DNA of 8,394 nucleotides from CAZVEV01 sp964625865 (GTDB taxonomy: Bacteria; Planctomycetota; Phycisphaerae; SM23-33), in the NCBI GenBank assembly GCA_964625865.1, contig CAZVEV010000277.1:1-8394 (forward strand), given 5' to 3'. Shown piece by piece: positions 1 through 5,475 of this stretch; the stretch's first letter is position 1; every line of letters starts with the position of its first letter. The notes beneath the pieces were generated by a model. It ran no database searches. It had not been told where the DNA came from and saw only the letters and a list, made by a program, of their open reading frames with translations. A program made the position numbers and the translations under genes.

Positions 1-62
1 TCCCAGGTGGCCCGGATCTCTTCCATCCTGCGGCGGACATCGTCTGGATCGTACTCGCTCAT
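1..62 (-). CDS. Hypothetical protein, N-terminal fragment (gene runs off the left edge)
   Basis: The first 20 codons of a minus-strand gene lie here, beginning MSEYDPDDVRRRMEE, a charged and probably helical N-terminus with no signal peptide. I chose the ATG at 62-60 because a Shine-Dalgarno AGGAG lies at 75-71, eight bases upstream. The in-frame ATG at 68-66 is only two bases from that AGGAG and is a poor alternative. The peptide is too short to assign a family. The gene is divergent from comEC and may be cotranscribed with whatever once occupied 82-260 on the same strand. That a gene starts here is fairly likely; its function is unknown. Confidence 0.55.
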   Translation of the reverse strand, partial: MSEYDPDDVRRRMEEIRATW

Positions 63-81
63 GGTCATTTCTCCTGAGGAG

Positions 82-186
82 TTACCCGCTCGCGCCCGTG
101 CTACTCGCGGTCATCTTCGCCGCCACCGGGCCCGCCACCCCGGAGATGCCCATCGCCATCAGCATCTCCGTGGTCTCACGCAGCAT
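82..186 (-). pseudogene. Possible 3' remnant of a minus-strand gene upstream of the edge gene
   Basis: Read on the minus strand from the ATG at 186-184 to the TAA at 84-82, this gives 34 codons (MLRETTEMLMAMGISG...) whose third positions are almost all G or C, as in the real genes of this window. The stop is 19 bases before the ATG of the next minus-strand gene, a typical operon gap. No Shine-Dalgarno precedes the ATG, and the same frame further upstream loses the GC3 bias. Around 187-240 a different minus frame (containing YIEGRPDRVLEHILE) looks more protein-like. This may be the tail of a gene broken by a frameshift or by the junction near 250, or it may be chance. No family is recognised. 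Confidence 0.2.
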
Positions 187-288
187 TCGAGAATGTGCTC
201 CAGAACGCGGTCCGGACGGCCCTCGATATATTCCTGAGACCCGATAGGTGACGAGTAGTGGAGGACGCCGCTGCTGCGGTCCGCGATC

Positions 289-1788
289 ATGGCTGTCTCG
301 CTGTGTTTGGCGACGATCTGGCACCGGGAGCACTCATCGCTGAACGCGCTGGCGGGCGCGGCGATCGTCCTGCTGGCGATCGATCCGCTGCAACTGTTCT
401 CGGCGGCCTTCCAGTTGAGTTTCGTCATCGTCGCGGGCCTGCTCCTGCTGCACCAGCCGGTCGAACGGCTGCTGTTCGCCCGGTGGAAACGGCGTCGCGG
501 GCTGATGGTCTTTCGCGACGCCCAGCGGGTGCGCCGGTGGCTGTGGTACTCGCTGGGCAACTGGGCCACCGGTGCGGTGGCCATGGCGATCACGGCGTAC
601 ATGGTGGCCGCTCCGCTGGTGGCGTACCACTTCGGTCTGTTCTGTCCGTACGCCGCGCTGCTGAGCCTTCTGCTGTTTCCGCTCGTGATCGCGGTACTCG
701 TTCCGGGGTACATCGCGCTGGCCCTGGCCCTGCCCATGCCGAATCTCGCCCACGCGTTTGCATCGCTGGCCGCCCGGACGGCCGACGTGCTGGCCGCGAC
801 GGTCGACCTGGCCGAAGCGCATCTGCCGGGCATGTCGTTCGACGTCAGGCCCGTCGGTCCGCTCAGCGTCGGTCTGTGCTATGCCGCGCTGCTGGTCGTG
901 CTGTTCCACCGGCGCCTGCGGTTCGGGCGATGGTGGGCCGGCGGGGTTGCTGCCGCCGCTGCTTCTCTGGTGTTCTACACGCAACTGCCCGCCTCTGCAC
1001 CGGCCAGAGCGGAGCTTCACGTCCTGTCCGTCGGGGCCGGTCAGTGCGCCGTTCTTCGGACGCCGACGGGAAAGACGTGGCTCTTCGACGCGGGCGCCCA
1101 GGGCGGGTTGGAGGTATACGGGCGCGTATTGAAGCCGTTCCTGCAGGCCAAGCGGTTCCCGGCGCCCGAGGCGGCCTTCATCTCCCACGCCAACAGCGAT
1201 CACTACAGCGCCATGCCCGCCCTGATGGCGCATCACCGCCTCGGCGCGGTCTACGTCAACGAGTACTTCGGTCGGCGGGGCCATCGCAAGGCCGTGCCGG
1301 AAGCCGAGGTCGAGATCTTCGGCGAGTTGACCGCCGGGGCCGACCGCCTGGTCCGCCTGAAGCCCGGCGAGACGATCACGTTGGATGAATGTACGAGCGT
1401 GGAGGTCCTCTGGCCTCCCGCAGACCGGGACGACCTGACGCTCAACGATACGTCTCTCGTGCTGCGGATCACGTGCGACGACAAGGCCGTCCTGCTGCCC
1501 GGCGATCTCGAAGACGTGGGCGAAGCGGCGTTGGTTGACGATCCTCGCATCGCGGCCGACGTGCTGATTCTGTCGCACCACGGGGCATGGATCAAGACCA
1601 CCGAAGCGTTCATCACCGCGGTCTCGCCGCGCCTCGCCGTCGCCAGCGCGGCCGCCGAGAGGCCGCAGGTGCGCGAACGGTTTGCCCCGCGCGGCGGGTC
1701 TACCCGCTATCGAAGCACGGCCTCCAGCGGATGGGTGTGCGTGCGTTTTGGGGCAGCCGGGGTGGATGTCAACTCCATGCGCCGCTGA
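289..1788 (+). CDS. comEC: ComEC/Rec2-type DNA uptake channel, N-terminally truncated
   Basis: ComEC proteins form the inner-membrane channel that brings single-stranded DNA into the cell during natural transformation. The 499 residues (counted from the ATG at 289) begin in the middle of the Competence domain: residues 17-55 contain LNALAGAAIVLLAIDPLQLF followed by FQLSF, a family hallmark. More hydrophobic segments lie at about 86-112, 119-150, 191-207 and 216-231. A metallo-beta-lactamase-like domain covers 241-499: SHANSDH (H300, D304, H305), PGD (D406) and SHHG (H430, H431). The C-terminal GWVCVRFG strand and stop look normal. ComEC is usually about 700-850 residues, so the N-terminal OB-fold domain, the first membrane helices and the HxxxSGxH region are absent. 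The similar frame extends back to codon 259 (WRTPLLRSAIMA) and then meets TAG at 256-258. No Shine-Dalgarno precedes the ATG at 289, so this start is only formal. It is probably a non-functional remnant. The first motif has Asn in place of the second His of HxHxDH. Confidence 0.8.
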   Translation: MAVSLCLATIWHREHSSLNALAGAAIVLLAIDPLQLFSAAFQLSFVIVAGLLLLHQPVERLLFARWKRRRGLMVFRDAQRVRRWLWYSLGNWATGAVAMAITAYMVAAPLVAYHFGLFCPYAALLSLLLFPLVIAVLVPGYIALALALPMPNLAHAFASLAARTADVLAATVDLAEAHLPGMSFDVRPVGPLSVGLCYAALLVVLFHRRLRFGRWWAGGVAAAAASLVFYTQLPASAPARAELHVLSVGAGQCAVLRTPTGKTWLFDAGAQGGLEVYGRVLKPFLQAKRFPAPEAAFISHANSDHYSAMPALMAHHRLGAVYVNEYFGRRGHRKAVPEAEVEIFGELTAGADRLVRLKPGETITLDECTSVEVLWPPADRDDLTLNDTSLVLRITCDDKAVLLPGDLEDVGEAALVDDPRIAADVLILSHHGAWIKTTEAFITAVSPRLAVASAAAERPQVRERFAPRGGSTRYRSTASSGWVCVRFGAAGVDVNSMRR

Positions 1789-1808
1789 GTGGCGGGCAAT
1801 CTCCGGTC

Positions 1809-1837
1809 TTGGTTGGAGGGCCTCCGGCGGGTACAAT
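1809..1837 (+). promoter_or_regulatory. Candidate sigma70-type promoter for the TPR-peptidase/MazG operon
   Basis: TTGGTT at 1809-1814 and TACAAT at 1832-1837 are separated by exactly 17 bases. The -10 matches TATAAT at five of six positions and the -35 matches TTGACA at three of six. The predicted start near 1844 would give a leader of about 75 bases before the ATG at 1921. The spacer contains a short inverted repeat, GGAGG/CCTCC at 1815-1825, which could be an operator or simply chance in GC-rich DNA. The position, in the 132-base gap after comEC, is right for a promoter of the downstream gene. Confidence 0.4.
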
Positions 1838-1920
1838 GTGAATAATGTTGCCAGCGGAGCCCGCCTTTGAGCGTCTAACCCCGTAGATATCCGCAGGCAA
1901 CCGAATGACAGGAGTCCCTG

Positions 1921-4848
1921 ATGCGAACCAAGCGACCCACGCTACTCGCCGCCGCACTGCTTTCACTCGTGCTGGCTGTTTCGGCCCCGGCGCCCGCCCC
2001 GGGCCAGGCCCCCGACCCGGCCGCCAAGGTCAAGACCGACGCCGCCGATGCGCCCAAGACCACGGCCCAACTCGACGCCTGTCGCACGACGTACATGAAG
2101 GGCGACTATCCCCAGGCCGCGGCCGCCTACAAGAAGCTGCTGTCGGACCGTACGCTGCGCGTGCCGGCGGCGATAGGCATGGCCGAGGCGCTGGCGATAC
2201 AGGGCAAGTATACCGAGGCGATCAAGGCCCTCGACGACGCCAAGGAACTCGGGCAGCACAGGGCGGACTGGCTGGTCGCCCAGGGCGAAATCCTGAGCGT
2301 GGTGGGGCGGTATGACGAGGCGCTCAAGCACGCCAAGGGCGCGATCAAGTTGCGGCCGACGTGGGCGCCGGCGATTCTCATTCACGGTCGGCTGTTGGAA
2401 ACGCTCGGGCGCAAGTCCGACGCGATTGCCGCCTACAAGTCGATGAGCAAGACGATCGACGACGGGGCGTACCGCAGGGACGCCCGCAGCCTGGTGGCGC
2501 TGGGACAGATCATGGACCGCTACGGCGTGCTGACCGGTCAGCGGGCGTCGGCCCAGGCGACCAACATCCTGCACAACTACCTGCAGGAGGCCTACCAGAA
2601 GGTCGACCGCGGGTACTGGCCCGCCCACGTGGCGGCGGGGATGTTCCTGCTGTCGAAACACCGCGCCACCGAGGCGGCCAAGGAGTTCGCCCTGGCCCAG
2701 AAGCTCAACAAGAAGATCCCCGAAGTCCACGTGGGCATGGGCGTGTTGTACCTGACGAAATGGCAGTTCGAGAACTGCATGCGCGCGGTTTCGGCGGCGC
2801 TGAAGATCAACCCGCGTCATCCCGATGCGCTGTACGTCAAGGCCGTCTGCCTCATGCAGTGGCGCAAGTACGAGCAGGTCGAGGCCGCCGCCAAGGTCGT
2901 CCTGAAGACCAACCCGAACCACATCCAGGCCCTGAGCCTCGCCGCCGCGGTCCACATCCGTAACCGCGAGGACGAGAAAGCCACCCCTTACATCGAGCGA
3001 GTGGGCAAGATCAACCCCGTCTGCGAAGACCTGCCCAACACGATCGGCCAGTGGCTGGCGGCGTGCAGGCAGTACCCCAAGGCCGAGAAGTACTACCGCC
3101 AGGCGATGAAGCTGGCGCCCGAGAAGGCCGGCCCCGTGACGAACCTGGGCAAGCTCTACATGCAGACCGGCGACGAGGACAAGGCCTGGACGACGCTCCT
3201 GAAAGCTCGCCAGATCGACGACTTCCGTCAGGACGTCCGCAACTTCCTGTCGATCCTCAAGGACCTCAAGACCTTCACGATCAAGGAAACCGATCACTTC
3301 ATTATCAAGGTCGACGGCAAGCAGGACGCGGTGCTGCTGAACCGCATGGCCGCCTACATGGAAGGCATCTACGACGAGGTCTGCGGCGACTACGAATACA
3401 AGCCGAAGGTCAAGACGATCATCGAGATCTTCCCCACGCACCCGGGCTTCTCCAAGCGAATCACGGGCAAGGGATGGATCGGCACGATCGGGGCCTGCAC
3501 GGGGCGGGTCATCGCGCTGGTGGCGCCCAACAGGCAGCGAAGCCAGTTCGGCACGTTCCACTGGCCCAGCGTGCTGAGGCACGAATACACCCACGCGGTG
3601 ACGCTGGAGGCCACGGGCAACCGCATTCCGCACTGGTTCACCGAGGCCTGCGCGGTCTGGCAGCAGCCGGACCGGCGCAACTACGACGCCGTGCGGCGCC
3701 TGGTGGGCGCCGCGCGGGCCAAGCGGCTGTTCCCGATAAAGCAACTCGACTGGGGCTTCGTGCGTCCCAAGCGGCGGGGCGACCGGGGGCTGGCCTACGC
3801 CCAGTCGGAGTGGATACTCGAGTACATCATTGCCACCAAGGGCTACGCCGTCGTGCCCAAGATGATCAAGGGCTTCCGCGACGGCAAGACCCAGACGCAG
3901 GTGTTCACCGAAATCCTGGGCACGACCGAGGAGAAGTTCGACAAGGCTTTCCGCACGTGGGGGCGCGGCGAGATCAAGAGGTGGGGCTTCGATCCCGATC
4001 CGGCGCCGGACATGACCTTCGCGCTGGCCGGGGCCAAGGCCAATCCCAAGGACGCCGCCGCCCAGGCCGCCCTCGCCCTGGCCCAACTGATGCGAGGCCA
4101 GCGATCGACGGCGGAGAAGACGGCCCGCAAGGCCCTCGAACTCGACAAGAACAACGCCCGTGCCCTGGGCGTTCTGGCCCGCATCCTGATCAGCAAGAAG
4201 GCCTACGACGAGGCCCTCAAGATTGCCACGCGCCTCGAGCAGTTGGACCACACCTCGCGCGTAGCGCCCAAGATCCTCGCCCAGTGCCACCTCAAGAACC
4301 AGTCGTGGGCCCTGGCGATCACGTTCCTCGAGGTCCTCAAGCTCCGCATGCCGCTTGATCCCTACAGCTACACCGAACTGGCCAAGCTCTACATGCAACT
4401 GGGCCTGCCCGACAAGGCCCTGCCCAACCTCATCGAACTGCACCGCCGCACCATGAAGGACGCCAGCTACGCCCGCCAGATCGCGGAAATCTACGGCACG
4501 CAGATCGACCAGGGCGACAAGGCGCTGATCTTCTGGGAGCAGGTGATCAGCATCAACCCGTACGAGACCAGTGCGTACAAGGCCATGACCGAGATCCACA
4601 TCATCGCCCGGCGGTACGAGCAGGCGATTGCCACCGCCTGGGAGATGCACCTGGCCGACCAGACGTCGGCCGAGGCGTGGACGTACGTCGCGATTGCCCA
4701 CTACAGGCAGGGCAAGGCGACAAAGGACAAGGCCCACCTGGTCAAGGCGAAGGAAGCGGCCGCCAAGGCCGTCGAGATCGATCCCGACGTCCCGAAGGCC
4801 AAGGACGTCCTGGAACTGGTAACGATGGCCCTGGAGGCCGACGCGTAG
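1921..4848 (+). CDS. Secreted TPR protein with an internal peptidase-MA-like zinc protease domain
   Basis: The 975-residue protein starts at an ATG preceded by AGGAG (1910-1914) at six bases. Residues 1-30 form a signal peptide (basic MRTKR, hydrophobic core, then an Ala/Pro-rich APAPAPGQA), predicting export. Residues about 45-440 hold tandem tetratricopeptide repeats, for example GRYDEALKHAKGAIKLRPTW and RQYPKAEKYYRQAMKLAPEK. From about 447 to 690 lies a gluzincin-type peptidase domain: H554-E-Y-T-H558 is the HExxH zinc/catalytic motif, E575 in HWFTEACAVW is the likely third zinc ligand, and YAQS at 626-629 is typical of the peptidase MA group. A second TPR block spans about 695-970. In this group TPRs usually bind partner proteins; the substrate is unknown. 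All catalytic residues are present, so an active protease is plausible. The stop overlaps the GTG of the next gene by one base, indicating translational coupling. The domain assignment is firm; the biological role is not known. Confidence 0.85.
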   Translation: MRTKRPTLLAAALLSLVLAVSAPAPAPGQAPDPAAKVKTDAADAPKTTAQLDACRTTYMKGDYPQAAAAYKKLLSDRTLRVPAAIGMAEALAIQGKYTEAIKALDDAKELGQHRADWLVAQGEILSVVGRYDEALKHAKGAIKLRPTWAPAILIHGRLLETLGRKSDAIAAYKSMSKTIDDGAYRRDARSLVALGQIMDRYGVLTGQRASAQATNILHNYLQEAYQKVDRGYWPAHVAAGMFLLSKHRATEAAKEFALAQKLNKKIPEVHVGMGVLYLTKWQFENCMRAVSAALKINPRHPDALYVKAVCLMQWRKYEQVEAAAKVVLKTNPNHIQALSLAAAVHIRNREDEKATPYIERVGKINPVCEDLPNTIGQWLAACRQYPKAEKYYRQAMKLAPEKAGPVTNLGKLYMQTGDEDKAWTTLLKARQIDDFRQDVRNFLSILKDLKTFTIKETDHFIIKVDGKQDAVLLNRMAAYMEGIYDEVCGDYEYKPKVKTIIEIFPTHPGFSKRITGKGWIGTIGACTGRVIALVAPNRQRSQFGTFHWPSVLRHEYTHAVTLEATGNRIPHWFTEACAVWQQPDRRNYDAVRRLVGAARAKRLFPIKQLDWGFVRPKRRGDRGLAYAQSEWILEYIIATKGYAVVPKMIKGFRDGKTQTQVFTEILGTTEEKFDKAFRTWGRGEIKRWGFDPDPAPDMTFALAGAKANPKDAAAQAALALAQLMRGQRSTAEKTARKALELDKNNARALGVLARILISKKAYDEALKIATRLEQLDHTSRVAPKILAQCHLKNQSWALAITFLEVLKLRMPLDPYSYTELAKLYMQLGLPDKALPNLIELHRRTMKDASYARQIAEIYGTQIDQGDKALIFWEQVISINPYETSAYKAMTEIHIIARRYEQAIATAWEMHLADQTSAEAWTYVAIAHYRQGKATKDKAHLVKAKEAAAKAVEIDPDVPKAKDVLELVTMALEADA

Positions 4849-5150
4849 TGACTCAGCCCGACACCCCGTCGCCCGAGGGCGGCGAGATAACGATCCGCCG
4901 GTTTCAGCAGTTCATCCGCGACAAGTACTATGCGCGCGATTCGGAGCGCGGCACGCCGGGGACGTTCATGTGGTTCGTCGAGGAAGTCGGCGAGTTGTCG
5001 TCGGCGTTGGCCGGCGATGACGAGTTGAACACCGAAGAAGAGTTTGCCGACGTCCTGGCCTGGCTGGCGACGCTGGCCAACATCAACAACATCGACCTGT
5101 CGCGCGCCATCGAGAAATACACCGTCAAAGGCGTCGAGGGGTTCAAGTAG
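4848..5150 (+). CDS. MazG-like nucleotide pyrophosphohydrolase
   Basis: This 100-residue cytoplasmic protein is a single, minimal MazG-type domain. It shows the metal-binding signature EExxE...ExxD: E45-E46-V-G-E49 and E65-F-A-D68, with 15 residues between, inside the expected range. Such all-alpha NTP pyrophosphatases cleave (d)NTPs to (d)NMP and pyrophosphate, often as house-cleaning enzymes; the nucleotide preference cannot be read from sequence. The best start is GTG at 4848-4850, which shares its G with the TAG of the preceding gene and has GGAGG at 4833-4837, ten bases upstream. Reading further upstream in the same frame only overlaps the TPR gene and is not protein-like. Coupling of a cytoplasmic NTPase to an exported protease is odd and may reflect only shared transcription. 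It lacks the second domain of E. coli MazG, so I give no gene symbol. Confidence 0.85.
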   Translation: MTQPDTPSPEGGEITIRRFQQFIRDKYYARDSERGTPGTFMWFVEEVGELSSALAGDDELNTEEEFADVLAWLATLANINNIDLSRAIEKYTVKGVEGFK

Positions 5151-5243
5151 GGGCAAGGAGGGGGCGTTCGACGATGCAGTGCATCCGCGCGCCTGTCGCG
5201 ACCGAAGACCTGCTCTCGTTGACCGTGCGCGTTGACGGGAGAA

Positions 5244-5339
5244 CCCCCCGGTGTTTTCACCGGGGGCGAAATGGTTCGGGCGAATAGACGTTTCTTGCAG
5301 ATGCATTCATTTCGCCCCGGGTGATTACACCCGGGGGGG
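5244..5339. repeat. Inverted pair of tetraloop hairpins, REPIN-like
   Basis: Hairpin 1 is CCCCCGGTG (5245-5253), loop TTTT, CACCGGGGG (5258-5266). Hairpin 2 is CCCCGGGTG (5315-5323), loop ATTA, CACCCGGGG (5328-5336). Each stem is a perfect 9 bp. On the inner side they carry inverted CGAAATG (5267-5273) and CATTTCG (5308-5314), so the two units are near-identical inverted copies around a 34-base spacer. The only stem difference is one base pair (C-G versus G-C), changed on both arms, so the local fold is conserved. This matches the layout of a REPIN, two REP units in opposite orientation. A bifunctional terminator or a structured RNA is also possible. No RAYT transposase gene is visible in the window. 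Confidence 0.6.
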
Positions 5340-5418
5340 CCGCGCAACGGCGCTGTGCTTGCGAGTACCTCTTGCATCTTTGTGGTCATGCGCGGCGTTT
5401 GCGCCACGTCGGGATACG

Positions 5419-5452
5419 AAGAGACCCGCGGAGTCCCATCCGCGGGTCTCTT
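5419..5452. terminator. Strong stem-loop, probable terminator between convergent genes
   Basis: AAGAGACCCGCGGA (5419-5432) pairs perfectly over 14 bp with TCCGCGGGTCTCTT (5439-5452) around the 6-base loop GTCCCA. It begins 24 bases beyond the minus-strand stop at 5476 and lies about 270 bases after the MazG-like gene. On the plus strand the stem runs into TTGTGTGT; on the minus strand it ends TCTCTT and then leaves T-rich sequence. The U-tracts are weak on both sides, so intrinsic termination is likely but may be inefficient. The position best suits the minus-strand gene, with bidirectional use possible. Confidence 0.7.
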
Positions 5453-5475
5453 GTGTGTCAACCGGTCGAGTCCGC

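Larger units (their letters stand above)
5151..5475. other. Convergent intergenic region without a credible gene
   Basis: This 325-base gap lies between the 3' ends of two convergent genes. Short open frames here are low-quality and have no Shine-Dalgarno. The contents are structural: a 13-base palindrome GATGCA-G-TGCATC at 5173-5185, the inverted hairpin pair at 5244-5339 and the strong stem-loop at 5419-5452. The stretch 5341-5418 shows nothing I can name. Confidence 0.6.

Noticed and set aside
62..256. A hydrophobic plus-strand reading (PLAPVLLAVIFAATGPATP) that might be an upstream ComEC helix
   Set aside because: It lies in a different frame from comEC, lacks family motifs, and is complementary to the stretch with stronger minus-strand GC3. 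I could not align it to the segment expected just before RSAIMA.
334..1836. A 500-codon minus-strand frame opposite comEC
   Set aside because: Gln/Arg/His-rich composition without motifs. It mirrors the genuine ComEC frame and needs no separate explanation.
1587..1841. A possible frameshifted extension of ComEC past its stop in another frame
   Set aside because: The original frame already gives a normal family C-terminus (YRSTASSGWVCVRFG) before the TGA at 1788, so no frameshift is needed.
2361..4358. Long alternative plus-strand frames inside the TPR gene (2361-2963 and 3051-4358)
   Set aside because: Out-of-frame Arg/Gly/Pro-rich readings of the TPR gene with no start signals.
1963..4737. 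A 924-codon open frame on the minus strand, fully opposite the TPR/peptidase gene
   Set aside because: It is an antisense shadow of a high-GC gene: Leu/Val/Arg/Gly/Asp-rich, no recognisable domain and no Shine-Dalgarno. The plus strand has signal peptide, TPR and HExxH motifs.
5173..5185. Palindrome GATGCA-G-TGCATC as a possible operator or attachment site
   Set aside because: Only six bases per arm, single occurrence, located downstream of genes; too weak to call.
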